Assembly (NCBI RefSeq): GCF_030463535.1
Contig: NC_132880.1
Coordinates: 32,976,342-33,040,341, forward strand
Origin: Salminus brasiliensis
Taxonomy: Eukaryota > Chordata > Actinopteri > Characiformes > Bryconidae
DNA: 64,000 bases
Reading direction: 5' to 3'
The translations under genes were made by a program, and so were the position numbers. How positions within the stretch are numbered: the first letter of the stretch is position 1; each line of letters starts with the position of its first letter. Shown piece by piece: positions 1 to 12,376 of this stretch. The notes under the pieces were generated by a model, which searched no databases, was not told the origin of the DNA, and worked only from the letters and a program-made list of their open reading frames with translations.

Positions 1-1286
1 AGTCATATGGGGGTTTTGATTTGATCTCATGAGCATCTAAGCAGTTCTCTCCTAGAGTTGTCTGGGACTTTCAGATCCAATTCCCCTGAACTGCCATTTT
101 TTATGTCAGTTTTATGTTTTATGTCATATTTTTTACAGTCTGAAGCTGTAAACACTTGGCCAAATGCTTAAAGCCTTGCCCTGGCATTGACTACTTTTGT
201 TACTTTTGTCACCAGTTGTAATTAGGAGCTGTGAAACTGAGAAAATCTATTTTTGAATTTCTCTGACTCCTCTTTTTTCAAAGTGGTGTGTGAAAACATT
301 TGGATACCCTAAGCGTTACAGAGGCTCAGATTGCTACAGATGAGATTAGCAGGCATGTCACCAATTGTAATTGGCAACTGTGAGAATTCCTTACATTTCT
401 GTTTTGAACATCTGACTCTTCAAACCTTGTTTTAACATTTATCAGTGTATGACCCATATTGCTGTTGTCCACAAAAAAAGTCTCTAATCTCTAAAATGCC
501 AATTTAACAAGAGAAGGCAACAACGTTCTTGCATTTCTGAGCATTTCCATCAATCTGTATGTATTATGTATTTATTAGGAAAATGTAATATGATTTTCTA
601 AGTTTTATCTAAGCTTAATATCATTGTGCAAAGAGTAATTTTTTGTCTTGGCTTTTGTTTTGTCATATGATACTTTTAAATCAGATGGCTGTTGTGTCAA
701 TAATGTCATATTCATGATCTTCATAGAAAAGCATTCAAACTCTGAATGCTTCCGCAGTGTAATAAAAGGCAGTGAACTGTTCTGAGGAAGGTTAAATTTC
801 AGATAATGAGCTGTAAACTCACAGAGATGTGACCCTGCAAAATATCGTACAGTGCTTATCCTCCAAAGATCTTCTTTTTGCATGCCATTCACATGGAGCC
901 TAACTGCCTCATCTGGCATGTTGCCTTTCAAAAAGAGACAAGCTAAACAATGCCTTCAGTAGTCCCACAGGTCCTCAAGACCTTTACAGAGAAGGTCCAA
1001 AGGTCAAAATGAGGGCTAGGCGGGTCAGGTCAGACCCCTCGTAAATTGTCTGCTTGCGTGGAGGAGGAATCGATCAGCAGTATGTGTGGATCGTCGAACC
1101 ACAGAGGCAAAGCTAAATCTTTCTGGAGACAGCAGTGCAAATGCTTTTCTTTTAAAGTGTCACTATGAATCGCTCTGTCAGTAAAACTGTGATTAAAATT
1201 ACTCTAATTCTCTCAATTATTGTGATAACTGGGTACCATGACACTTTATGCTATAAATATGTCACAAAGTGCCACTTTATCATAGA
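1..1286. other. no gene seen
   Basis: Only short chance frames. A diverged tandem-like duplication of about 80 bp is present (about 195-275 and 345-425). Confidence 0.6.
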
Positions 1287-1739
1287 TACTATATGGACAA
1301 AAGTATTGGGACACCTGCTCATTCATGGTTTCTTTTGAAATCAAGGGTATTAAAAACAAGAGTTTATCCTGCTTTTGTTGAAGTAATTGTCTCTACTGTC
1401 CAGGGAAGACTTTTGACTAGATTCTGGGGCATTGCTGTGAGGATTTTATTGTATTCAGTGAAAAGAGTGTTAGTGACGTCAGGTTGTTGGGTGATTACTC
1501 ACCCCAAAAGTATTGGATGGAGCACCATCATTCCAGAAAACTCCATTGCGTCACATCTCAATGCCAGGGGGTTTAGGCATGGTGCCAATAGTCTCATGTT
1601 TATCTGCTCCAGAGAAGGCCACAGGGACTAGACTAGCTGTGTTTGTGCAGTTGCACATCTGTGTCAGCAGTGGAGGCAACTTAAAGTAGATGAATGCATT
1701 CATTAAAAGGGATGTCCACAAACATATGGACACATAGTG
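1287..1739 (+). mobile_element. TA-flanked non-autonomous Tc1/mariner-like element, copy 1
   Basis: Begins CTATATGGACAAAAGTATTG and ends GTCCACAAACATATGGACAC plus ATAGTG. The ends are inverted relative to each other and flanked by TA. No transposase. Three more copies occur in the window on the opposite strand. Confidence 0.8.
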
Positions 1740-2932
1740 TATGATGCTACTCAGTGCAATCCACAATGCAAGTTGCATGAAACCTCAAGTTTAAAGCAAT
1801 ATACATTACTTATTCATTTTTGTTCCATCAAAAGATGATTCAATTCAACTCAAATTATACATTTTTAAAAAAGTTCTCCAAGCGGTGCATTGTGAAAGAG
1901 GTCAAACACTCAGCGCCTAAATTTTGAAGACGCAGAAAGAAACAAAAAAGGGAATCAGAAGAAGAAAGAAAGTAAATAATAAATAAATAAGAATATGCGT
2001 CAAGGGTTTGAGTGTCAGAAATCACGACAGTGTATTCCAAGCAAGAGAAAACTCCCTCAGGCAGGAGGAGTAGTGCTTGAAAGCTGCAGGGATTGACAAG
2101 GGCTTATAAAAAAGGGGCTTAAAATTACTCAAAAAAAGACTCAGTGTACACATCTTTGACCCAGCCTGACCCGAATCTGTGTATATACCCGAATTAGCTT
2201 ATAAAGCTTGTTCTTATAGCAGTCTGGCATTTAGGAAAAACACAGAGAACTAAGCTAATCTGAAACACATAACCTGGTGCAGGTGGCAAAAATCCCAGGC
2301 CTTGGCGCTAAAGAAAAAAGTAATATGCCTGATGAGTCATCTCTCGCTTTTTATTGCCTGGATGGGTTTTTCTTTTGAACGAATCCTAACGAAGCCCACC
2401 GCCCACACCACCTGCACCCAGCTGCTCGACATGATAGCAGTCTTTTCTTCTCAAATGCTCTGAAGTCCAATGACGAAGTGTTCGCTACATTTCTAACCAC
2501 ATTACACTGGAGCACTAATGGCAGACCAGTTCTTTATGACTGAAACAGTTATGATATTGTTGGCTGCTTCCGTTGTTTGCTTCCTGTCAGTTGGTAATGA
2601 CACCACTTATAAGATAACTCACATTTAAAAATGACATTTGTTTTTTGACACCAGTTTATATAATCAATATCAAGTAATAATTATCATAAATTAGCATTGA
2701 CTATTTAGTGCATGCCAGCAGCAAATGGTACGTTGGAAAATGAGCTACAGTAGAAAAAAATCCTGCACAAATCTGAATGTCTGGCAGCAGTTGCCAGGAA
2801 AACTGATACATGACAGTATACTTTAATTACAGCATTAATTACAGCAAAAAAAAATCATGTAAAATTAGTTGTATAATTTCACACAAATAATGCAAATAAT
2901 ATACCACATGAGTGACAAGCCATTTATCTAGG

Positions 2933-2933
<1 letters not shown>

Positions 2934-2977
<44 letters not shown>
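2934..2977. repeat. (ATT)n microsatellite
   Basis: About 14 uninterrupted TAT/ATT units. Confidence 0.95.
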
Positions 2978-3534
2978 GTGATTATTTAAAACAAAATAAT
3001 ATTAGAAGAAATACAAATAAACAATATAATGCTAGTTTCTCTAATTAATACTTTATATATAATATACATAATTTTAGGTGAGCTTATAATGGAATACAGT
3101 GGCTGGCACAGTACTGTGTATAGGCAATACAGTAGAATCAGAATAGTAGGACCATTTCTGGTTTGGAATGACCTGAATGGTTTGGGACATTACAGAAGCC
3201 ATGTGACAGGGTTTGCTGTACGTGTAAATAAGCGAGCACGCCAGTCAGTTGTGGCAAAGTGCAAATCGTTCGTCATGGGCAAAGAACAGAATTTGACTGA
3301 TAATAGGGAACCAGGTGAAAGGGGGAGGCATCCTGGAAACCACTAACTTTGTGTGCTGTTCTAGAACTGCTGTGAAGGGTATACTGAGAATGGACTCCCA
3401 ACAGCATGACAGTGGGGCCCCACGGGCCTTTGAGGCGAGAGGGGAATGAAGACTCTGGTGAGTGGTACAGAGCAGACACACACCAATGTGGGCCAGATGA
3501 CCTCTGATAACTGTGTGCACCAAACTGTGGCCCC

Positions 3535-3776
3535 TGTACAGTTATTTTATTTTTTTTTTGTTACATTTTCATATAATGTGAATCTGACAGTTGTTATTTA
3601 TATTGTATCAGAATTTCATGATGAATGGGTGAATAAAAATGCCCTAACAGGACTTGGAATAAAATCTTTTTACATAGACTTCTACATAAAAAAGGTACAA
3701 CATTTTTTTGTCCTCTGTAAAGCTGATGTTTTGCAGATACAAGGTTTTCTTTTATTGTTGTACAGTGTGAAAATAT
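3535..3776 (+). repeat. unclassified repeat family R1, copy 1
   Basis: Shares ATAATGTGAATCTG.CAGTTGTT and AATC(T)TTTTTACA with 55,855-56,085 over about 230 bp with many changes. The open frame across it is not kept in the other copies. Confidence 0.55.
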
Positions 3777-5034
3777 AAACTCCTGTAACTCCAGATTTAT
3801 CCCTGTGTAAAGAACTATTCAACCAGACAATTTCAATTCTGCTGGCCGAATGGCTTCTGAGGAACTATGATAGCATAGGCCTTCTGTCATAGTATGTTTA
3901 TGACATGGTTATGTCAATGTTATGCATACAGATTTTAATAACTCTACGGTTCATTGCTGTTATTTTACATCATTAAAGCCCCATCTCTGTAATTTCTTCA
4001 ATTGTCTTCCAGAAGCAGAGGAAACCAGACAGAATTGGCATCACCTTGTCTATGAAAGGTGTATTTTACAATCCATGCTTGATTCCACTGAGCAGAGAAA
4101 TAGAGGGGGCTAATCTGAAGAAGAATAGGATCCACAGTCAGCCCTTTGCCACAAATCTTACTCACAGGCCAAGAAAAGAAAGCACAGACAGAATCAACCT
4201 TTCAACTACATTTGTTTTGCCGCTCAGTATTTTGCCAGACCATTTTTTCAGCCTCTTTTACACTATTTCATAAACAATCTGGTAGGCAAGACAATAGAGG
4301 CGAGCAGACTGAATGCACTGAGGGTAGATGGGCCAGCGGAGATGGGGCTTTTATTTTTACGGGAGATTAAACACAACCTGAAGGGGGAGGGAAAGAGGGA
4401 GAGACTGAGAGAGATTTCATTAGTAGGCAAAGTATTCTGAGACCCTTTGTGTGTGATGTGGTGTTTTGACATTCTGCCAGGCGGTTCAAGGAGAGCCGAG
4501 AGCGCTGTGGTTTCTCCCTCTCCACCACGGCTGAGCCCAGACACACAGATCACTAATACATGAATGGTTACAGTGCACGCAGGCTTAAGTAATGTTCCTC
4601 AATGTTATTCACCATAATGTATGTGCCTGTCGCAACGCTTTTCACAGCACAGAGGAGCTTGAACGGCGCCAGAGGCTTCAGCAGGCTGTGTGCGAGCTCT
4701 CTGGGATTGTTAAAGCCACCACGGGCCACAGAGCAGTGCGAGCCTGCGGATGCAGAGCAGCCCACGCAGACTGCATCACCACGAGACATGCTACAGGAGC
4801 TTTTCACACTCACACAGTTTGCTCGTGCACAATTAATGGAGGAGGGAGAAAACAGGAGCACTGCTGGGAGGGGTGGAGCAGGATGAAGGAGGGTTGGGGG
4901 AGAAAGATATGATATTGGATCAGAAGGTCAAAAAGGCAGGGTCAAGCTAAAACACTCACTTTTAAGGGTCACTTAAGGGCAGAGCACACAGACCCAAACA
5001 ATGTATTGATGTGATGTTCTGTCAGCTATTCCCT

Positions 5035-6036
5035 GATTCACACTGTTCTACAGTCTTCTCACCATTCCTCTGTTCTAGAATGTTCTCACCATCCGCACTG
5101 TTCTACAGTCTTCTGACTATTCGCACTGTTCTACAGTCTTCTCACCATTCCGCTGTCCTGGAATGTTCTCCAATATTCACTTTCTTTGCAATCTTCTCCC
5201 CATCCGCACTGTTCTACAATGTTCTCCCCATCCGCACTGTTCTAGAATGTTCTCCCCATCTGCACTGTTCTAGAATGCTCTCCAAATTCATACTGTTCTA
5301 GAAAGTTCTCCCCATTCACACTGTTCTAGAATGTTCTCACCATTCACATTGTTCTACAGTCTTCTCACCAATATTCACTTTCTTTGCAATGTTCTCCCCA
5401 TCCGCACTGTTCTACAATGTTCTCCCCATCCGTGCTGTTCTAGAATGTTCTCCCCATCTGCACTGTTCTAGAATGCTCTCCAAATTCATACTGTTCTAGA
5501 AAGTTCTCCCCATTCACACTGTTCTAGAATGTTCTCACCATTCACATTGTTCTACAGTCTTCTCACCAATATTCACTTTCTTTGTAATCTTCTCCCCATC
5601 CGCACTGTTCTACAATGTTCTCCCCATCCGCACTGTTCTACAATGTTCTCCCCATTCACACTGTTCTAGAATGTACTCCCTATTTACAATGTTCTATAAT
5701 TTTCTCCCCATTCACACTGTTCTACAGTCTTCTCACCATTCCTCTGTTCTAGAATGTTCTCACTATCCGCAACTGTTCTAGAATGTTCTCCCCATTCACA
5801 CTGTTCCACAGTCTTCTCAGCATTCCTCTGTTCTAGAATGTTCTCCCCATTCACACTGTTCCACAGTCTTCTCAGCATTCCTCTGTTCTAGAATGTTCTC
5901 ACCATCCACAACTGTTCTAGAATGTTCTCCCCATTCGCACTGTTCTATTTTGTTCTCCACTTTTCACACTGTTCTATTTTGTTCTCCACTATTCACACTG
6001 TTCTAGAATGTTCTCCATCATTCACTCTTTCTGGAT
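5035..6036. repeat. 28-bp minisatellite with heat-shock-element units
   Basis: About 35 head-to-tail units of about 28 bp, each roughly GTTCTAGAATGTTCTCCCCA plus a TTCACACT-like part. Thirteen or so units have TTCTAGAA(T/A)GTTC, that is TTCnnGAAnnTTC. Part of the array has a 198-bp higher-order period (5171-5368, 5369-5566, partial from 5567). Any open frames inside it are products of the repeat. Confidence 0.95.
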
Positions 6037-6149
6037 TGTATCCTGATAAGAGTTTAGCCACATGCTTTTACAATCGGTAGTCAGACCGTCTCCGGTTAGT
6101 CAAACTAATATTTGATCACTCTGTGGAACGAAATATGCTAATTTGATAT

Positions 6150-6325
6150 TTGTGTTACAGGTATTACTGGTTGTACTGGGAGGGATTTTGTTTAAATGCA
6201 CAAATGCACCTCAGATCACCTCCTGAAGTGGTTTGAGTGGGATTTCCACTTACATTTTTATGTGGCTTGGCCTCGTCCAGATAATTCTGATCTTAACTCA
6301 AGATGCATGAAGTGACCAGGTATAA
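6150..6325. mobile_element. non-autonomous DNA element family R3, degenerate copy
   Basis: GGTTGTACTGGGAGGGATTT and CAGGTATAAACAGG match segments of the 39,100 and 46,600 copies. Confidence 0.4.
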
Positions 6326-8397
6326 ACAGGTTGTTAGTGTAATGCTAACATTGGAAAATTGGTGTTTGCTGGAGAATGTCTGTGGTCTTAAAGCTACATT
6401 CACATTACAAGGTTAAAGTTCAGTGAACAACAAAGTGTGATGCTTTAATATCAGATTACAGTAAGGTGTGGTCCTACATTTAATACATGTTGCATATGTG
6501 GTCATACACATACATGTTACTGTTGTCATCATTCATTGAGGGCAGCATGACAGCAGTGTCTTAATAAGAACATACACCTCTGCACCACTGCTCAAAATGT
6601 ATGCTACTGTAAATAGTTAAGTGAGCAAACAAATCTGAATTCTAAATTTACATGGTAAGGAAGTTACCTTTTTAAAATCTACAATTTTCAAATACCAAAA
6701 AAAGAGCACAAAGTAACCGTTTAGGGACCCTGCATAATCAGTACTTAATAATATCCTCAATAGGCAAGTATCACAGCTTGGGAATTCTTTTTGTATATGT
6801 TCTTGTTTGTGGGATTCTTTTGTCGTCTTGCTTGCACCGCTCTTTTCACAGATCTACCCAGGTCTATTCACAGATTACCCATGATATGTAGCTTGGGGGA
6901 TTGTGAGGGCCATGACAAAATCTTTAGCTTGTGCCTCTTTGGGCATTTTGGATCGTGGACTTTGCAGTGTGTTTAGTGTTACAACCTGTCTAGGGGTTTT
7001 ACAAAAGCCGCAACATAAAAAAGAATAAAGAGACTAAGACAATGTTTAACATGCTGCTGGTCTTTTTCTAAAGCAAACATACCATTATGCTGCTGAGCTG
7101 ACTATTGCTAAAACACGCATTTAACTGCTGAGCTGATCTTTCTAACTAAGCATTCTAGCTGAACTGCCTGAGCTGAAAGTGTTCTCCCTCAATGCTGCCA
7201 TGGAGGTAGGCCTCGAGGAAGTCCACAACAGCCATTGCAGAAATACCCCATGTACCCGCAGGCAGCCAATCAGATGCACATTCTTATGGATGCTCTGGCC
7301 AATCAGCATCACAAGTTGGCAGGTTCCTAATAAATGACAGGAAGATGTGGGGAATGGGGCATTATCCTAACATAAGATGGTGTGATGTTTGCTTCCAGAT
7401 TATACTTAATTGTATTCATTATTTCCAAATGTTCCCTGTGCCACTGGCTATGAAACAAGCCCAAAGATGAATTAATTCACCTCAGTGCTTAACAATTGGA
7501 GAGGTGTTCTTTTCATTGAATTCTGCAACTTTTTCTCCAAACCTACTTAAAAGGTTCTATTTTAGGTTCTATGTTTTTCCAAAATGCATTCAGATCTGTT
7601 TTATACGTTCCTTTGAAATAATTCTAATGCTAGATTTTGTGGTGAAAACACAGGCAAGGTTTCCTTCTGATTAAAGTCTGTTAGGGTCATATTTGTGCAG
7701 GTGTCAATGCTCAGTAGAGGTTGGTGCTCTAACCAATACACTAAGCTTGCTTAAAATAATGACACCTATAGTTTGACTATTGAACTGTTACAGGAATCTG
7801 ACCTGGAGTGCCCAAACATTTGCCTGTGTGTATGAGGGTCTTTTCTGACTACATGTTTGTTTACACCAATGACAGACAGCCCTGTAGTTCACTCACAGAC
7901 AACATAAACTGCTAAAAGATTGAATTTGGGAGGAAAAAAGAGCAATAAGGCTTATAGTGTGAACATAGCCTAAAACCCAAATTCACATATTATTCATAAA
8001 AAATGAGCAAAGATGGATTATGAAATAGTGGGTTACTAGGCTGCCTGAATAAAACAAGGGCCTTTTAGGAGCCTTCCTCTGCAAATTCAGCCATCTATCT
8101 TAAATTAAACCCTTAGGCAGCATCACAACCATGCATTTTCTGTACACCTGTCTATCAAACCTGCGTTATGCACTGTGAATAGGATTGAGCAGCGAAATGA
8201 ACGATCGTGGCCTGGGCAGAATTCAAAGGCAGCCGGCATCAGCAGCTCCGGTAGCACAGCCTCAACAGGTCCACTTTCACTGATGAGCGAAGAAAAGACT
8301 GGAGAGATCAATTAAACGAGTGGACCCACAGGAGTCTGAAATTGGCAAAGCTGTGACTTGGGGAGAGCCAACCTATCTGAGAGGGGATAACACAGCT

Positions 8398-8468
<71 letters not shown>

Positions 8469-8643
8469 GATGGAGAACAACTAACAGAGACCAAGCAGAC
8501 AGCGGGATGAGACAGGAAGCTTCCAGCATAAATAGCGTGATGGGGCAGGGAGCAAAGAAAAGCTACAGAAAGCAATGGGAAGGTGAAAGAGCAGGACAGA
8601 CAGACATAGTCTAGAGTCTGAGGGATGGTTATGGAGGGAGATC

Positions 8644-8677
<34 letters not shown>

Positions 8678-9837
8678 GAGGGGGTCAAACAGACAGGCTG
8701 GTGATTCTCTGTCTGTCCTCCGTTCTCTGCTTAATGACGTCCCAAGTGACGGGTGCTGGCTCTCGCTCCTGGCAGCTGGTAGATTTGCCAAATCTATCTC
8801 CTCTTCTTCTGAGGGACGCGGAGAGCAGATGTGACTCAATTCTGTCTGACAGCTAGAAAAGGGGCGTAACAGGGATGCAACAGTGAACAAATTCTCATTT
8901 CCCCCCAAAGTAAGAACATACCCATGCAGAACAGTGCGGAACAGAGCATGTTCCTCCTGCTTCTGTCTGGCCTGGTCAGCCACAGAACTGGGAAGGTTTC
9001 ATAACAAAGCATTAGGGATTCTCTCAGGGCACTCCAGGCATTGATTAAAACGGTCTGGTGCTGCCAAGTCCTTTGCTTGGAGCTCAGGGCATGCTTACCA
9101 TCTGCAGCCTGTTGGTGGATGTGGGAGGCCTGGAATTATGAAGCTGAATTAATAATTTCAGTCATGTGTTTTAGTGAAGAATTATGTTGACATCTTCATT
9201 TGTGAAATACAGCCATCTAAGCAAGTCAAGGGTAAAGAGCCGAGAGCTGAAAGCTTAGAGTGGGTCAACACCCCCCACTAATACATGTCAAGCACAACAT
9301 GTGCCCAGAATATAGTGCATTCTCACTGATAAAATAAACAGAACGATTTGACTTTTTGACATATTCAGTCTCATATCCTCAGGCTAACCCACTTAACATT
9401 GAGAGCTAAAGTTAACATGTCTCGCAGTGCAACCACGCCCATCCTCATTAATTTGGCTGTGAGAGAAAGACTGCAGTTCTGTATCTAAATAGACTTATTT
9501 AGGTCCGCCTCAGGCAAAAGTAATTCAAAACTAAGAGCTGGAAAGTCCCTTTGATTCAGAGTTGATGCAGTCCATTGACTGTAGATCAAAAAAGCTAAAA
9601 GATGTCACTGACTTAACATATAAAATGCAAAAAGCAGAGAAAAATAAACAAGTACTACCACTGAGGATACGAGCAACGATATACGTATATATACAGAAAG
9701 TAAATATCCACAGCACTATTCTTAAAATTCTTAGAATTCTTTATTATAAGATGGCCATGGACAAAAGAAAAATTCTCCTCAATGTATTTCAGCAAAGTGT
9801 TGACTTTTGATACATTCAAACTAAAGACACTTTAAAT
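6326..9837. other. no gene seen
   Basis: Apart from the GA runs, unique-looking non-coding DNA. The 8,396-8,983 minus-strand frame is driven by the GA run. Confidence 0.6.
8394..8470. repeat. (GA)n microsatellite
   Basis: Almost pure GA for about 75 bp; a shorter GA run follows at 8645-8675. The long open frames over it on both strands are repeat artefacts. Confidence 0.95.
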
Positions 9838-10027
9838 TAGAGCTGGGCCATTTGACCTCAAATCAGTATCATGATTAATTTTATCTAACTTTACCTCAAT
9901 TACAATTAATGAACGATTATGTAAGCTGCTCGAGTTGCTCAGTTGGCTCTATGTTTGAATTCTCCACCACATTGCTTCCATGTCACAGACAGGATGGGGT
10001 GGACTACCTGACTACACACACAGTAGT

Positions 10028-10111
<84 letters not shown>

Positions 10112-10186
10112 ACATGGACAAAATGATGTTGATTAGATGTTTTAAATATTGATTTTGATTCATTTTCAATTAATTGCCCAGCCTTA
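9838..10186. mobile_element. possible hAT-like MITE holding an A/TA microsatellite
   Basis: Ends TAGAGCTGGGC and GCCCAGCCTTA are inverted repeats. The interior has an A run (10033-10062) and a TA run (10063-10109). Confidence 0.4.
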
Positions 10187-10454
10187 CTTCAGATGGTGCT
10201 TTGAGCAATGTCAAAGAAGAACCACAGTTGGTTTCCTAAAGAGCCATGTTTGTAATAGAGAAGTGGTGTGTGTTTTAATTGGTGAGGAACCTTTACATCA
10301 AGGTCCTTTTCACTCTCATCTTTATTACAAACATGGAACCAAACATGGTTTCTCTATGGCATCCCTCAAAGAACCATTTGAAGCACCTCTAGTTTTAGGA
10401 ATGTTCATATAAATATAATGATGGTTCTTTTTTATCTGACTTTCATATTCGTTT

Positions 10455-10920
10455 GAATATTCACTGCACCCACTCAAGCCACTGCCTGTTCTCACAGCTG
10501 CCCAGCGGCAGGAGGTACAGGAGCATAAAGACCAAAAAGAGTTGGGTGCAAGATAGCTTCTACCCCCAAGCCATCAGGCTGCTGACCAGCCAATAGTACA
10601 GTGTATCAGTCCAGTCTGTCACAAAGCTATTTCACCAGTCTCATCACACAAGATATCTCACCCCATACACACACACTCTGCAACCTGCCCTTTCTTACTT
10701 ACTGGAACTGTGACTGGCAGCTCAGTCACACTGCACCCAGACTTCTCCACATTCACACTACAGTTGAATTCACATCTTATCCGATGTCTATATGTAAATA
10801 GTAATGTAAACATCTTTATATTTCGCAGATTATATAATAAACCTGTACATTGTAAACAGTGCAATAATGTGTGTATATTCTGTATTTTTATTTTGTATAT
10901 ATTTGTGTTTTCACTATCGT
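10455..10920 (+). mobile_element. LINE (L2-like) 3' fragment
   Basis: 10,490-10,594 reads in one frame as SGRRYRSIKTKKSWVQDSFY then PQAIRLLTSQ and a stop, the usual C-terminal end of fish L2-type reverse-transcriptase proteins. A/T-rich 3' UTR-like DNA follows. 5' truncated. Confidence 0.7.
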
Positions 10921-11092
10921 GGAGGACTCTGGACTCTAAGTGTAGTCATAAAACTCCAGCGTCTAAACGCAGACAGCACTATATGTCAGATTTGTGACAT
11001 ATGAATAAATATAAACACTTTTAGCATAAATATAAAATGTTCTGCTTAGATGTTTAACCAATAATTATGTGACTTGCATCGTACACTACATA

Positions 11093-11609
11093 CAGTGCTA
11101 TGAAAAAGCTTGGGCACCCCTGATAAATTTTATGATTTTCCTTTATAAATCATTGGTTGTTCGGATCAGCAATTTCAGTTACATATATCAAATAGCAGAT
11201 GAACACAGTGATATTTGAGAAGTGAAACGAATTTTATAGGATTTACAGAAAGTTAGGCAGGTGCATAAATTTGGGCACTCTTGTTGTTTTATTGATTTGA
11301 TTACCTTTATCACTAATTATTGGAACACAAAATGTGTTTTGTAAGCTCATTGACCCTTGACCTACATTCACAGGTGAATCCAATTATGAGAAGGAGGTTA
11401 AGGTGGCCAATTGCAAGTTTTCTCCTTTTTGCATCTTCTCTGAAGAGTGGCAACATGGGAGCCTCAAAACAACTCACAAATGACCTGAAAACAAAGACTG
11501 TTTAACATCATGGTTTAGGGGAAGGATACAAAAGCTATCTCAAAGATTACAGCTGTCAGTTTCCACTGTGCAGTGAGTATAACGGTGCCCAAACTTTTTC
11601 ATAGCACTG
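11093..11609 (+). mobile_element. internally deleted Tc1-like element
   Basis: Terminal inverted repeats CAGTGCTATGAAAAAG... and ...CTTTTTCATAGCACTG flanked by TA. The inside keeps only the region around a transposase start; the rest is gone. Confidence 0.8.
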
Positions 11610-12149
11610 TAGGTCTTCCTTCGTCATGCTGTTTGGATGTCTCTCTTTAGAAGATACTGTCGCTTCATACAGGGCTAGCGTGCATGCGTTCAAAAATGGA
11701 GGGAGGGAAATCTCTGTTTTTAAAAAATATCCGGATACATGTGGATAGGGCCTCAGTCTTTGCGAAGCATAGACCCTGTTTTCACAGCATACTAAGTGCT
11801 GTTTATTCTGTTTGCCTTTTCATGTATCAACCTTGTTTTTGTTTAATTTGTTTCTGTTTTCGTCTTGCCCCTTTGGATGTGGTTGTCTGTAGTTTACCTT
11901 TCCTGTTTTTTGACTTTTTGCTTTTTCTTCTGCCTTTGCCCTTTGCCTACTGTACTGATCTTCCTGGATTTGACCCTGCATGTTTAAGACTACTCCTTTT
12001 TGGATGGTCCTTTTCAAACAAACCTCTCCCCCCATATACATTTAAAGCTGTTGTGTTCCTGAAGGGTTTGGCATAGATTCATCAAACAAAGAAGTAGTAT
12101 CAACCGTTATACTCACTGCAAAGCAGTACAATGCAATCTAGCTTTCTAT

Positions 12150-12376
12150 TTAGCATTTAACCCATCCATGACAGTGAACACACACTTCCAGAGTGGTGGG
12201 CAGCCACCTTAGCACGCAGGGAGCAATTGTGGGGTCACATGTATTGCTCAGGACCATAAACATTTAGGAAGGAAAATGTTTCCCCTACTCCCTCTTTCTG
12301 CTGGTCCAGCGGATCAAACTAGCAACCTTCTTATGCCAAGCCTGCTTTTCTAACCTTTTGGCCACAGCTGCTGCCA
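12150..12376 (-). repeat. degenerate copy of the 49,925 SINE
   Basis: Shares CATTTAACCCATC and GAGTGGTGGGCAGCC with the 49,925 copy. B box decayed to AGTTTGATCC (12320-12311). Confidence 0.65.

Larger units (their letters stand above)
1740..5034. other. no gene seen, apart from repeat R1 and the ATT run
   Basis: A/T-rich DNA with short frames that lack splice context or family resemblance. Confidence 0.6.

Noticed and set aside
1269..1631. 120-codon open frame
   Set aside because: It lies inside the TA-flanked non-autonomous element and is not kept open in the other three copies.
3446..3778. 110-codon open frame
   Set aside because: It overlaps repeat R1, and the second copy of R1 does not keep it open.
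5011..5878. Open frames inside the minisatellite, and a CRISPR-like look
   Set aside because: The frames repeat with the 28-bp unit. There are no unique spacers between repeats, and the DNA is vertebrate.
8396..8983. 195-codon open frame, minus strand
   Set aside because: Half of it is Ser-Leu repeats from the GA run; the rest has no domain or splice context.
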